From positions 1-64,000 of the forward strand of contig BQJG01000001.1 of NCBI GenBank assembly GCA_021604585.1: a stretch of 64,000 nucleotides of DNA, given 5' to 3'. Positions 1 through 9,116 of this stretch are shown here, piece by piece. The translations under genes and the position numbers were made by a program. The notes under the pieces were generated by a model. The model made no database searches. It was not told the DNA's origin and saw only the letters and a program-made list of their open reading frames with translations. Origin of the DNA: Hyphococcus sp. Lineage in GTDB: Bacteria; Pseudomonadota; Alphaproteobacteria; Caulobacterales; Parvularculaceae. Position 1 is the first letter of the stretch. Every line of letters begins with the position of its first letter.

Positions 1-1290
1 CACTGGTCGTTCGGCAAGCATTTCGCCCGCGATCAGATAAACTACCAAAAAGGCTATTCCGGTCTCGCCTATGAGATCGTGATCAATTCCAACCCCTGCA
101 TCGCCTATCTCATGGAAGAAAACACCATGACCATGCAGGCGCTGGTGATGGCGCACGCCTCGTTCGGGCATAACCACTTCTTCAAGAACAATTACCTCTT
201 CCGGCAATGGACGGACGCCGAAGCGATTCTGCCCTATCTCGACTTTTCCAAAAAATACATCGCCAAATGTGAAGACGAATACGGGTTTGAGGAAGTCGAA
301 GCGGTGCTCGACGCGGCGCATGCGCTGATGGATCAGGGCGTCTTTCGCTATAACCGTCCGCCGCGCCTTTCCGAAGCTGACCGGCTCGCCAAGATCGCCG
401 CGCGGGTCAAGCACGAAGAAACCAATTTCAACGACATCTGGCGCACGCTCCCCAACACCGAAGAGCCTGACGATGAAATGGAAGAGCGTCAGGCGGAAGT
501 GCGCAACATCAAGCTGCCGGAAGAGAACATTCTCTACTTTATAGAGAAAGCTTCGCCGATCCTGCGGCCCTGGCAGCGCGAACTGGTGCGCATCGTCCGC
601 AACATCGCGCAATATTTCTACCCGCAAAAACAGACCAAGGTGATGAACGAGGGCTGCGCCACCTTCACCCACCATTACATCATGAACGAGCTTTACAATC
701 GCGGACAGATTTCAGAAGGCGCGATCATGGAGTTTCTTCATTCGCATTCATCTGTGGTGTTCCAGCCGGAATTTGATGATCCGCGCTATTCGGGCATCAA
801 CCCTTACGCGCTCGGTTTTGCGATGATGGAAGACATCAAGCGCATCTGCGAAGATCCGAAGCCGGAAGACAAGGAATGGTTCCCGGAGATCGCCGGGTCG
901 GGCGACTGGCGCGGCGTGTTGAAAGACGCTTGGGCCAATTACCGCGACGAGAGCTTCATCCTGCAATATCTGTCGCCGACGGTGATGCGCCATTTCCGCA
1001 TGTTCGCCATCGGCGACGACAGCGAGGAAACTCATGTCGAGATCGCCGCGATCCATGACGATCAGGGCTTCCGCCGCGTGCGCCAGTCATTGTCGGCAAT
1101 GTATGATCTCGGCATGCATGAGCCGAATATTCAGGTCGTCGGCGCCGATCTCGACGGCGACCGCACGCTGAAGCTGCGCCATACGGTCCATAACGGCCGC
1201 ACGCTGAACGAAAAAACCCGCGACGCGGTGATGATGCATATCGAGACCTTATGGGGCCACGAAGTCAGGCTCGACGAAGAAGACGCTTAA
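1..1290 (+). CDS. SpoVR family protein (5' end outside window)
   Basis: The reading frame is open from base 1, so the start lies upstream of the window and 429 residues are visible. The sequence matches the SpoVR family throughout, including the NPCIAYLMEEN and HASFGHNHFFKNNYLF blocks near the visible N-terminus and a Cys/His-rich NEGCATFTHHY motif (bases 646-678). The family is named after a Bacillus sporulation gene but is widespread in non-sporulating Proteobacteria. There it usually sits beside a PrkA-type kinase and a DUF444 protein, and its biochemical role is unresolved. Those partners would lie upstream, outside this window. The gene converges on tyrA with a 3-bp gap and no visible terminator between them. 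Confidence 0.93.
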   Translation, partial: HWSFGKHFARDQINYQKGYSGLAYEIVINSNPCIAYLMEENTMTMQALVMAHASFGHNHFFKNNYLFRQWTDAEAILPYLDFSKKYIAKCEDEYGFEEVEAVLDAAHALMDQGVFRYNRPPRLSEADRLAKIAARVKHEETNFNDIWRTLPNTEEPDDEMEERQAEVRNIKLPEENILYFIEKASPILRPWQRELVRIVRNIAQYFYPQKQTKVMNEGCATFTHHYIMNELYNRGQISEGAIMEFLHSHSSVVFQPEFDDPRYSGINPYALGFAMMEDIKRICEDPKPEDKEWFPEIAGSGDWRGVLKDAWANYRDESFILQYLSPTVMRHFRMFAIGDDSEETHVEIAAIHDDQGFRRVRQSLSAMYDLGMHEPNIQVVGADLDGDRTLKLRHTVHNGRTLNEKTRDAVMMHIETLWGHEVRLDEEDA

Positions 1291-1293
1291 GGA

Positions 1294-2226
1294 TTAATGA
1301 CCTTTATCGTCGCGCCCGAAATTCGGCGCGGCGGTTTCTTGCCCCGCTTCAACAATCGCACGCCGCAAAGACCGCCCGCGCGCAAAGGCGTCTTCGAGCG
1401 CCTTGCCGTCGCCCCAGCGGATCGCCCGCTGCATGACGGCGAGTTCTTCGGAAAACCGGCCGAGCACTTCCAGCACCGCATCCTTGTTCGACAGAAACAC
1501 ATCTCGCCACATGATCGGGTTCGATGCGGCGATGCGCGTGAAGTCGCGAAATCCGCCAGCAGAGTATTTCACCACCTCGCCGGCGGCGACGGATTCGACG
1601 TCATCGGCGGCGCCAACCAGCGTGAAGGCGATCAAGTGCGGCAAGTGACTGGTGACCGCGAGCGCCAAATCGTGATGGGCCGCGTCCATGATCTCAACCT
1701 GCGCGCCGACACCGGCCCACAGCGCTGCGGCTTTCTCCACGGCGGCCTTGTAGGCGGCGTCCTCGCGCTCCAGCGGCGTCAGGATGCACCAGCGATCCTG
1801 AAACAGCGACGCAAAGCCCGCTTCCGGCCCCGACTGCTCGGTGCCGGCCACAGGATGCGACGGCACGAAGTACAAGCGGTCTGGCAGGGATTTCGCGGCG
1901 TCGGCAACAACGCCTTTGACCGACCCGACATCAATGATCAGCGCGCCGTCATCGGCGGCGGCGGCGAGCGCGGCGACAACCGAAGCAATGGCGCCAACCG
2001 GCGTTGACAGAATGATGAGGTCGGCGCCGTTGACGCCAGCTTCAAGCGAGCTTTCGCCCCGGTTGATCACGCCAATGTTTTGGGCTCGCGCGAGCACACC
2101 GGCATCCTGATCAACGCCGACAATTTCTTCCGTCAGTCCGCGTTCACGAAACGCACGCGCGAGCGACGACCCAATCAGGCCGACCCCCACAATGACGGCG
2201 CGCTTGAACTTCACCGATTCAGCCAT
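1294..2226 (-). CDS. tyrA: prephenate/arogenate dehydrogenase
   Basis: 310 residues. It oxidatively decarboxylates prephenate (or arogenate) using NAD(P)+ in tyrosine biosynthesis, in the cytoplasm. An N-terminal Rossmann fold shows the dinucleotide motif GVGLIG (residues 14-19). The family motif HPVAGTE (residues 124-130) carries the catalytic His124. The length fits the monofunctional TyrA/TyrC type, with no chorismate mutase or ACT domain fused. Its ATG lies inside the 3' end of hisC (8-bp overlap), so the two are translationally coupled. HisC-type enzymes often double as aromatic aminotransferases, and this pairing is common in alphaproteobacteria. Choice between prephenate and arogenate as substrate cannot be made from the sequence. 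Confidence 0.93.
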   Translation of the reverse strand: MAESVKFKRAVIVGVGLIGSSLARAFRERGLTEEIVGVDQDAGVLARAQNIGVINRGESSLEAGVNGADLIILSTPVGAIASVVAALAAAADDGALIIDVGSVKGVVADAAKSLPDRLYFVPSHPVAGTEQSGPEAGFASLFQDRWCILTPLEREDAAYKAAVEKAAALWAGVGAQVEIMDAAHHDLALAVTSHLPHLIAFTLVGAADDVESVAAGEVVKYSAGGFRDFTRIAASNPIMWRDVFLSNKDAVLEVLGRFSEELAVMQRAIRWGDGKALEDAFARGRSLRRAIVEAGQETAAPNFGRDDKGH

Positions 2227-3313
2227 TGGAGAATTTCTTTCCCAACAGCTCGATCAGCTTCCTGTTGCCCGCTCTGGGCCCGACGCTGATGCGCAGATAT
2301 TCGTTCAGCCCATAAGGATGCATTTCGCGCACGATGACGCCATTTAATTTCAGATAAGCCAGAATATCGTCGGCGGTGCGCCCCGGCGCATCCGGAAATT
2401 TCACCAGCACAAAATTGCCGTAGCTCGGCACGAACTCAAGTCCCATACCGCCAAACTGCTGCTGCAGGAAATCTCGTTCTTCACGATTGAAAGTGAGGTT
2501 TTGCTGGACAAAATCCTGATCTTCCAGCGCCGCTATGCCGGCGATCTGCGCCGCCATGGTGACGTTGAAGGGCCCGCGAATCCGATTCAACACATCGGCG
2601 ACAGCAGGCGGGCAATAGCCCCATCCGAGACGCAGCGCCGCCAACCCGTAAATCTTTGAGAAAGTGCGCGTCATCACGACATTGTCGAATTCTTCGACCA
2701 TCGCCGCGCCGTCAGCATAATCCGCTTCATCCATGAATTCAGCATAGGCGGCGTCTATGACCAGCAAGATGTCTTCGCGCAGCTCGGCGCGCAGCCGCCT
2801 GATCTCTGCATCGGGAATATATGTGCCCGTAGGGTTGTTCGGGTTTGCGACAAAAACAATACGCGTGCGGTCGTCGACCAGCTCAAGCATGGCATCAACA
2901 TCGCCAGTCAGGTTTTTCTCTTTGGCGAAGCGCGGCTCGGCGCCACAACTTTTCGCCGCTAAAGCATAGACCAAAAATCCGTGCTCACTCTGAATGATGT
3001 TGTCGCCCTCACCTGCATAGGCGCGCGTCAGCAGTTGCAGGATTTCGTCTGATCCCGCGCCGCAAACGATGCAGGCCGGATCAAGATCATAGGTCGATCC
3101 GATTTTCTGGCGAAGCATTGTACAACCACCATCGGGATACAGGAACATTTTATTGGCCGCCGCCGCATAGGCTTTCATCGCGTCAGGACTCGCGCCGAGC
3201 GCTGACTCGTTTGACGAAAGCTTGTGCACTTCCACCGCGCCAGGCGCTTCGGATGCGCCGGGCTTGTAAGGCTTGATATCTAGAATGCCGGGACGCGGCG
3301 CCGGAAGAGCCAT
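2219..3313 (-). CDS. hisC: histidinol-phosphate aminotransferase
   Basis: 364 residues from the ATG at 3313; an in-frame extension to 3373 reads through unlikely sequence. This PLP enzyme of aminotransferase fold type I converts imidazole-acetol phosphate to histidinol phosphate, and often also transaminates aromatic 2-oxo acids. The visible signature residues are NPNNPTGT (about residues 157-164), the Asp/Tyr pair in DAAYAEF (about 187-193), and the PLP lysine in TFSKIYGLAALRLGW (Lys220). It sits between a methyltransferase gene upstream and tyrA downstream on the same strand, which suggests a Tyr/His amino-acid operon. The context favours a contribution to tyrosine and phenylalanine transamination. 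Confidence 0.92.
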   Translation of the reverse strand: MALPAPRPGILDIKPYKPGASEAPGAVEVHKLSSNESALGASPDAMKAYAAAANKMFLYPDGGCTMLRQKIGSTYDLDPACIVCGAGSDEILQLLTRAYAGEGDNIIQSEHGFLVYALAAKSCGAEPRFAKEKNLTGDVDAMLELVDDRTRIVFVANPNNPTGTYIPDAEIRRLRAELREDILLVIDAAYAEFMDEADYADGAAMVEEFDNVVMTRTFSKIYGLAALRLGWGYCPPAVADVLNRIRGPFNVTMAAQIAGIAALEDQDFVQQNLTFNREERDFLQQQFGGMGLEFVPSYGNFVLVKFPDAPGRTADDILAYLKLNGVIVREMHPYGLNEYLRISVGPRAGNRKLIELLGKKFSNG

Positions 3314-3384
3314 GATGTATTTCCTGATGAGCTTGTCGCCTGCGATATAGCGACCCTGCAGCCGCGCTGGCAACCGATGCGCGC

Positions 3385-4128
3385 CTAGTCAGAACGCTTT
3401 ATCCGCCGCAAAGGCTGAGGCGCAGCCAGCGCCGGGCGCGCGGTGCGCGCCTCAGCCCGCCGCATCAGCCCAACCGGCCGCAACAGGTTTTTCTCGGCTT
3501 CGAGCATCAAAACGCCGCCCAGCCCTGGCCACAGCCGTGAACCGGCCCGCTCCCACGCTCGCGCGGCTTTCAATAGCAAGGTGGAGCGAAGCGGCGGGAA
3601 GAATAGCGCCGTATCCCAGACCAGCGGATGAAATACAGCATCGCGGAGTAAGGCTTGCAGCCGGCGTTTCAAATATGGGCGGCCGGCAGCAAAAGGGGTC
3701 GTATCGATCACAGACCACAGCCCTCTGCGGTGCGAAGCAATGATCACTACACGACCGTCATCTTTGAGAACGCGCCAAACTTCGCGCATCAGTCTTTGCG
3801 GCGCCGGCGCCTCTTCCAACCCATGCACAATCAGGACGCGGTCAAGACTGGCGTCCGGTATTGGCCATTCTTGCTCGCCGACAAGGCTGGCGGCGTTTTC
3901 TCCCATTTGCGGCCAGCGAATAACGCCCTGCCCTCCCGGTGCAAGCGCAATACGGCTTTGCGCGGCCGAAAAAAGCTCTAGATAGGGATTGGCGTAGCCG
4001 AAACCTGCGATTGAGAGTCCAGCCCCATCGCCCCAGACTTCATGCAGACGGTTGGCTATGCAATCACGAGCGATAACGCCCATCGGCGAGCCATAAAACT
4101 CATAAAAATCGAGAATATCTGTCCGCAT
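3385..4128 (-). CDS. class I SAM-dependent methyltransferase
   Basis: 247 residues. A Methyltransf_11-like Rossmann domain is recognisable: a degenerate glycine loop (AGFGYANPYLELF, near residue 40) and the later VWRVLKDDGRVVIIASHRRGLW block (motif VI region, about residues 142-163). The C-terminal third is Arg-rich and may contact membrane or nucleic acid. It is divergent from gloB (115-bp intergenic) and precedes hisC by 71 bp on the same strand. A methyltransferase of this type next to gloB is a recurrent alphaproteobacterial arrangement, but its substrate is unknown. I would not assign a target. Confidence 0.8.
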   Translation of the reverse strand: MRTDILDFYEFYGSPMGVIARDCIANRLHEVWGDGAGLSIAGFGYANPYLELFSAAQSRIALAPGGQGVIRWPQMGENAASLVGEQEWPIPDASLDRVLIVHGLEEAPAPQRLMREVWRVLKDDGRVVIIASHRRGLWSVIDTTPFAAGRPYLKRRLQALLRDAVFHPLVWDTALFFPPLRSTLLLKAARAWERAGSRLWPGLGGVLMLEAEKNLLRPVGLMRRAEARTARPALAAPQPLRRIKRSD

Positions 4129-4243
4129 TTATTGCTCTCAATTATCAGTGTTTTGGCTTTTCGGCGTTGCGCTTGTTATGCTTGTGTCCATGGCCCGGCG
4201 TCAATCGCGACCCGCTGCGCTGTAATAAAGAGGGATAGACCGC

Positions 4244-5011
4244 GTGCCGATAGAAATACGACAATTCTCATGCCTCGCAGATAATTACGGCTTCCTAGTG
4301 CACGATCAGGAGTCATGTGCGACAGCGAGCATCGATACGCCAGACTCTAAAGCGATTAATCGTGAGCTGGATGCAGCGGGCTGGCGCCTGACTCACATCC
4401 TGAACACCCATCACCATTTCGATCATGCAGGCGGAAATCTTGCGCTGAAGGAAAAATGGAACTGTATCATTATCGGACCGAAGGGCGAGGCGGCGCGCAT
4501 CCCCGGAATCGATATTCGCGTAAGTGAAGGCGAAACCATCAAATTGGGCGCTTCAATAGCACGTGTGCGCGAAACGCCGGGGCACACGCTGGGACATATT
4601 ATCTACCATTTCGCTGATGATGGCGCAGCTTTTGTCGGCGATACGATTTTCGCCATGGGTTGCGGCCGTCTGTTCGAAGGAACTGCGGAACAGATGTGGT
4701 CTTCCCTATCAAAAATTGCGTCGATGCCCAGCAGCACAAAAATTTACTGCGCCCATGAATACACGCAATCAAATGCACGCTTTGCACTTAGCGTTGACCC
4801 AGCTAATGAGGCCTTGTTGGCGCGCACCGCCGAAGTCGACAGCCTTCGCAAAGAAAACACACCAACCGTGCCGACGACATTGGCGTTAGAATTAGAGACG
4901 AACCCTTTTTTGAGAGCCGGCAATGTCCAATTACAGGCCGCCATCAGCATGCAGGGCACAAGGCCTGTTGATGTCTTTGCAGAAATCCGGCGCCGCAAGG
5001 ACAACTACTAG
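4244..5011 (+). CDS. gloB: hydroxyacylglutathione hydrolase (glyoxalase II)
   Basis: 255 residues, starting with GTG at 4244 preceded by an AGAGGG Shine-Dalgarno. It hydrolyses S-D-lactoylglutathione to D-lactate and glutathione in methylglyoxal detoxification. The metallo-beta-lactamase metal motif THHHFDH is at residues 55-61. The downstream ligands are also present: GHTLGH, GDTIF and AHEYTQSNARFA, the last including the typical glyoxalase II AHEYT block. The length matches the family (about 250-260). It converges on the IclR gene with a 2-bp gap. Confidence 0.95.
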   Translation: MPIEIRQFSCLADNYGFLVHDQESCATASIDTPDSKAINRELDAAGWRLTHILNTHHHFDHAGGNLALKEKWNCIIIGPKGEAARIPGIDIRVSEGETIKLGASIARVRETPGHTLGHIIYHFADDGAAFVGDTIFAMGCGRLFEGTAEQMWSSLSKIASMPSSTKIYCAHEYTQSNARFALSVDPANEALLARTAEVDSLRKENTPTVPTTLALELETNPFLRAGNVQLQAAISMQGTRPVDVFAEIRRRKDNY

Positions 5012-5013
5012 CT

Positions 5014-5814
5014 TCAAACGGCGATCTTTTTTTCGATCTGCGTTTCTTCTGCGTATCCTCGCTTGCGCACCGAATGCCGCTTGCAGAAATCAAGCAATGA
5101 AAGCACTATCGGACTGTCAGGCGTAGTGCAGTTGGGGTTTGTAGAAACCACTGAGACAGCGGCGACAATCTGATCATCGAATGAAATGATCGGGGCGGCA
5201 ATGCATCGCCTTCCTGACACAATTTCACCGACAGAATAAGCAAAACCATCCGCACGAATGCGAAGTAATTCTGGCTCAATATTTTGTACCGCGCTCTCCC
5301 AATCCTCACCCGCCTGCAAGCGGGCGACTGGAGATGCGCGTTCAGGCTGAATGAACGCCATAAACACTCGACCTGTGGCTGAACTCAGCAAGGGTAGCGA
5401 CATTCCAGCGCCGAGCATCGCTGCCGATGGCTGCTCCGACCGTTCAAAACGAACTGTTGTCGGGCCATTCTCTCCCCATACGGACAAAAAAGCATCCGCC
5501 TTGACGACTTGCACAAGACTTAGCAAAGCATCTCCGGCACGGTTGACAAGATCGACACGGTTGAGCGCCGCCAGCCCGAGCCGCAAGGCGCCAACCCCAA
5601 GATCGTAGGCGCCGGACTTTGTCGTTTGATGGACAAGGTCGCCAGCGCACATGCTTTGCAGATAACGATGCACCTTGCTCGGCGCCATTCCAGCGCGCCC
5701 TGCTATTTGTTTCAGCGATGCGGGCCCCGCGAGCTGCGCAACCGCATTGAGGATCCGAATTGCCTGCACAACAGACTTTACACCCGCAACATCGCGATCA
5801 TCGCCAGTATCCAT
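5014..5814 (-). CDS. IclR family transcriptional regulator
   Basis: 266 residues from the ATG at 5814, preceded by GGGGAAG; a GTG at 5832 would add six residues. An N-terminal winged-helix domain (SVVQAIRILNAVAQ and AGRAGMAPSKVHRYLQSM, roughly residues 15-65) is followed by the IclR effector domain. The effector domain includes the characteristic late segment GFAYSVGEIVSGRRCIAAPI. IclR proteins sense small organic acids and act as repressors or activators of catabolic genes. No catabolic operon is adjacent: the neighbours are convergent gloB and a tRNA. The target is therefore unknown, and autoregulation from the 250-bp upstream region is the simplest guess. Confidence 0.88.
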   Translation of the reverse strand: MDTGDDRDVAGVKSVVQAIRILNAVAQLAGPASLKQIAGRAGMAPSKVHRYLQSMCAGDLVHQTTKSGAYDLGVGALRLGLAALNRVDLVNRAGDALLSLVQVVKADAFLSVWGENGPTTVRFERSEQPSAAMLGAGMSLPLLSSATGRVFMAFIQPERASPVARLQAGEDWESAVQNIEPELLRIRADGFAYSVGEIVSGRRCIAAPIISFDDQIVAAVSVVSTNPNCTTPDSPIVLSLLDFCKRHSVRKRGYAEETQIEKKIAV

Positions 5815-6076
5815 AACTTCCCCGAACTGCACGATTGCGACGCACCACTCAGGGGCCGCGTGCCATACGTGTTGGTAATGAGAATCTCTGGTTCGAGAAT
5901 AGCGCTCAAACCCGTCATTCTGACTGGAGACAAGGAATGCACGATAGTTGGATTTGCTGAAAATTCAACTAACGCATGCAATTATTCAAGGAAACAACAA
6001 AATGCCAAAAATGAGATCATCTTTATTGAAAATTGTTAAGTACAGTTGAGCGTGGCGGGGCATACCGACACTAAAT

Positions 6077-6150
6077 TGGAGCGGGTGAAGGGAATCGAAC
6101 CCTCGTCTTAAGCTTGGGAAGCTTCTGCTCTGCCATTGAGCTACACCCGC
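6077..6150 (-). tRNA. tRNA-Gly (anticodon CCC)
   Basis: 74 nt including an encoded CCA. The reverse complement folds into a 7-bp acceptor stem (GCGGGTG with CACCCGC), a D arm and a T arm with GGTTCGATTCC. The anticodon loop is TTCCCAA, with the anticodon at 6116-6118. U33 and A37 are in place for CCC. The reading TCC would leave a C at position 37 and is rejected. The top anticodon-stem pair is a G-A mismatch, to my memory not unusual in alphaproteobacterial copies. Confidence 0.96.
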
Positions 6151-6405
6151 CGCCGGGGCTATTTTTGATCGCCCGAACCGCCAGATTTCTGCGCCTTTGT
6201 GTCCGACAACGTCAAGTAGAGCTTATTTCATCCGGTTCGGCGCCGAAAAGGCCTCGACTGGCGCAGCAAATCTCACCAAGAATTCATGTGGCGACGTGCC
6301 CGGCGCCATCTTTCGGCCCGGGCAAACAGTATTATCTACGCTCCAACTCAGCAACGGTACGCGCCGTGGGCGGAAGTGCTTGGGGATATTGAAAGGAGGC
6401 CGGCA

Positions 6406-7218
6406 ATGATAAAGCGGCTAGTGAGTATTTTGGGCGCCATGAGCGCGTCGATTTTGATGGCTGTCGCGCCAGCGGACGCCAAGCCGAAAGCTGAAAAAGC
6501 GTCGGAGCTGGTAGTAAAGGCTGCCGACACTGTCGCCTATTTCGCCAATGACAGCGCGTTTGAACCGCTGTGGGATACGGCGGACAACGCCAAAGCCATG
6601 GTCATTATTCCGCGTTCATTGCGCGGCGGGTTCATGCTTGGCGCGTCGGGCGGCAATGCAGTGATGATCGCGCGCAATGATGATGGAAGCTGGTCTGAAC
6701 CGACCTTCTTCACCATCGGCTCTATCTCTTTCGGCTTTCAGGCCGGGGTTGAAGGCTCAGAGACAATCCTTCTGGTGATGACCCAGCGCGGGGTTGAGCA
6801 TTTGCTTTCCACAACGGTCAAGCTTGGCGCGGACCTTTCGATCGCTGCCGGGCCAATCGGTGCTGGCGCCAAAGCGCAAACCGTCGATGTCCTCGCTTTC
6901 TCGCGTTCGCGCGGGCTTTATGGCGGCATCAGCCTTGAGGGTGCGATATTGAAATCACGGGGCAGCTGGAACCGCGATTACTATCAGGCGAATGTCTCGC
7001 CCTCTGACATCATCTTTCGGGAGAAAGTATCGCAACCTCAGTCGGCGGTCCTCCAGAATGCTGTCTGGGCGCTCGCCCATCGCGACCAACCCGCCTTGAT
7101 GGCGCCGGTTCAACCAAAACGCATTGATCCGGTAACGGGTGACCCGCTTCCGGAAAAACCTGTCTATGAAGATGACGCTATTTATGGCGCGCCGCTGGCG
7201 CCCATCGAAGGCAATTAG
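6406..7218 (+). CDS. secreted lipid-binding SYLF-domain protein (YSC84 family)
   Basis: 270 residues from the ATG at 6406, which has a near-perfect Shine-Dalgarno (AAAGGAGG). A signal peptide covers roughly residues 1-25 (hydrophobic core SILGAMSASILMAVAPADA). The SYLF/YSC84 domain follows: AKAMVIIPRSLRGGFMLGASGG, the SFGFQAGVEGSETILLVMT block, and FSRSRGLYGGISLEGAIL. SYLF domains bind phosphoinositides or other lipids in eukaryotes. The bacterial exported members are uncharacterised but probably bind envelope lipids. The Pro-rich tail (about residues 225-270) is outside the domain. It is a single-gene unit followed by a terminator at 7252. Confidence 0.85.
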   Translation: MIKRLVSILGAMSASILMAVAPADAKPKAEKASELVVKAADTVAYFANDSAFEPLWDTADNAKAMVIIPRSLRGGFMLGASGGNAVMIARNDDGSWSEPTFFTIGSISFGFQAGVEGSETILLVMTQRGVEHLLSTTVKLGADLSIAAGPIGAGAKAQTVDVLAFSRSRGLYGGISLEGAILKSRGSWNRDYYQANVSPSDIIFREKVSQPQSAVLQNAVWALAHRDQPALMAPVQPKRIDPVTGDPLPEKPVYEDDAIYGAPLAPIEGN

Positions 7219-7251
7219 CGTTACCTGACGCTGAATTGAATAGTCTTGAAG

Positions 7252-7280
7252 CACCCGCCGGTTCCTCCGGCGGGTGTTTT
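7252..7280 (+). terminator. Rho-independent terminator after the SYLF gene
   Basis: An 11-bp GC-rich hairpin (CACCCGCCGG arm, short loop, CCGGCGGGTG arm) is followed by TTTT. It lies 33 bp past the stop codon of the SYLF gene and separates it from the radical SAM gene. Confidence 0.85.
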
Positions 7281-7318
7281 CGTTCAAGGTGGCCACGCTT
7301 TGTTGACAGGGCTTCAGA

Positions 7319-8275
7319 ATGCACCGGGCAGAATCAGAAGACACGCGCATAAAATCGGCTGGAAAATTTCAAGATCCCGGCCTGACGGCGGAAGGGCGAC
7401 CGCGCGCGCGCGTTGCATTCGCTGGGCTCGATACGCTTTGGGTCAATACCGGCACACTGTGCAATGTGGAATGCTCGCATTGTTACATTGAGTCATCTCC
7501 AAATAATGACCGGCTTACGTATCTGACGGCCACAGAGCTGACGCCGTTTCTTGATGAAGCGTTGGCCATGAACGCGCGGGAAATAGGGTTCACAGGCGGA
7601 GAACCCTTTATGAATCCAGATATGATTGCGATGACTGGTGACGCTCTTTCGCATGGTTTCAAAACCCTCATTCTCACTAACGCCATGAAGCCAATGATGC
7701 GGCCCCGCGTTCAGGCAGGGATATTGTCTTTGCACAGACAGTTTGGAAATAAGCTTACGCTTCGTGTCAGCCTCGATCACTATTCACTAACGGAACATGA
7801 CGAAGAACGCGGCACAGGATCTTTTGCAGCAGCATTGGACGGCCTTCGCTGGCTGAAAGACAATGAGATCAATTTCACGGTCGCCGGGCGTTCGCTCAAC
7901 GGCGAATCCGAGGATGAGCTGCGCGCAGGTTTTGCAGCGCTGTTTTCGCAGCACGATATTCCGCTTGACGCTCAAAATGCTGCTGCACTGGTTATTTTTC
8001 CCGAAATGGATGCGATCAAGGATGTTCCGGAAATTACCGAAGCGTGCTGGTCAATTCTGAACAAAAATCCTCAAGATGTGATGTGCGCCAATTCCCGCAT
8101 GCTGGTGAAACGGAAAGGCGCACCCGCGCCGATCATCCTCTCCTGCACCTTACTTCCCTATGACGCCCAGTTTGAAATGGGCGCCAGTCTCGCGGAGGCG
8201 TCATCCGACGTTAAGCTCAACCATCCGTTCTGTGCGCAATTTTGCGTGCTTGGCGGCGCCAGTTGTTCTGGATAG
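7319..8275 (+). CDS. radical SAM protein with C-terminal cysteine cluster
   Basis: 318 residues. The radical SAM cluster motif is CNVECSHC (Cys48, Cys52, Cys55), followed by the GGEP-type SAM-binding motif (FTGGEPFMN, about residues 95-103). Three more cysteines close the protein (Cys305, Cys309, Cys316), with others at MCANSR and SCTLLPYD. This suggests an auxiliary iron-sulfur centre of SPASM/Twitch type. The reaction is unknown. It is 9 bp upstream of a DUF938 methyltransferase gene, so the two very likely form an operon and may act on the same metabolite or peptide. No small precursor-peptide gene is visible nearby. Start chosen at the ATG at 7319; the first 30 residues are poorly constrained. 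Confidence 0.85.
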   Translation: MHRAESEDTRIKSAGKFQDPGLTAEGRPRARVAFAGLDTLWVNTGTLCNVECSHCYIESSPNNDRLTYLTATELTPFLDEALAMNAREIGFTGGEPFMNPDMIAMTGDALSHGFKTLILTNAMKPMMRPRVQAGILSLHRQFGNKLTLRVSLDHYSLTEHDEERGTGSFAAALDGLRWLKDNEINFTVAGRSLNGESEDELRAGFAALFSQHDIPLDAQNAAALVIFPEMDAIKDVPEITEACWSILNKNPQDVMCANSRMLVKRKGAPAPIILSCTLLPYDAQFEMGASLAEASSDVKLNHPFCAQFCVLGGASCSG

Positions 8276-8284
8276 AAAACACCC

Positions 8285-8938
8285 ATGAAAAGGCCCCAAG
8301 AAACGGCGCTGGAGACACGAAATGCAAGCGGCGCCAAGCTGTTCTCCCCGTCGGTCGGACGCAATCGCGACGCCATCCGCAACGCCTTTCTCGACACCAT
8401 GCCCTTGACGGGAAAATTCCTGGAAATCGGCGGCGGAACAGGCGAACACGCCGTCCACATAGCGGACGCACTGCCTAAAGCCGAGTGGCTGACCGGTGAT
8501 CCGGATGAGACTGCCCGCGCCTCCATCGCCGCATGGATCGCCGATTCAGATCTGCTCAATCTGCACGGCCCGCATGCAATCGATGTTGCGTCTGACCGCT
8601 GGGGCGTGGAACAAGACGCGCCTTTTGATGGTATTATATCAATCAATATGATCCACATCGCGCCCTTCGAGGCCGCAGAAGGCTTGTTCGCCGGCGCCGC
8701 GCGCCTTCTCAGGCCCGGCGGTAAGCTTTTTCTGTACGGCCCTTTCGCGCGGAACGGAAAGCATACCGCCCTGTCAAACGAAGCCTTCGACGTGAGCCTG
8801 AAGGCCCGTGACCCGCGCTGGGGGGTTCGTGATCTTGAGCATGACATCGCGCTATTGGCGCAAAAAAATGCGCTGGCGCTGCAACGAACTGTGGAAATGC
8901 CTGCGAACAATTTCACCGTTGTTTTCAATAAATGCTGA
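8285..8938 (+). CDS. DUF938 class I SAM-dependent methyltransferase
   Basis: 217 residues. The N-terminal block SPSVGRNRDAIRNAF and the glycine loop FLEIGGGTGEHAVHIA (about residues 46-61) are typical of DUF938. So are the SINMIHIAPFEAAEGLFAGA block (about 119-138) and LLRPGGKLFLYGPF (144-157). The family is conserved in Proteobacteria without an experimentally established substrate. Nine bases separate it from the radical SAM gene, which supports co-transcription. No terminator follows directly; the next structured element is the candidate RNA region beginning about 150 bp downstream. Confidence 0.87.
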   Translation: MKRPQETALETRNASGAKLFSPSVGRNRDAIRNAFLDTMPLTGKFLEIGGGTGEHAVHIADALPKAEWLTGDPDETARASIAAWIADSDLLNLHGPHAIDVASDRWGVEQDAPFDGIISINMIHIAPFEAAEGLFAGAARLLRPGGKLFLYGPFARNGKHTALSNEAFDVSLKARDPRWGVRDLEHDIALLAQKNALALQRTVEMPANNFTVVFNKC

Positions 8939-9116
8939 TAAGCAATTGATCATTCGTCAAAGTCTTTTCCCCAGACCGTTGGGCGAAAAATTGTGGAAAA
9001 GAATGATTCGCGCGCTGTCAATAATTCTGTATCCTGATCTTGTTTCGCGGCCCTATCGACAATTCGCAGCGTTTGCCTAGCGGCGGGTTGGATGGGCGGA
9101 ACGAAATGACGCGCTA

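Noticed and set aside
8158..8928. 256-residue minus-strand frame opposite the DUF938 gene
   Set aside because: Fully antisense to a well-supported methyltransferase gene, and its translation is low-complexity Ser/Arg-rich.
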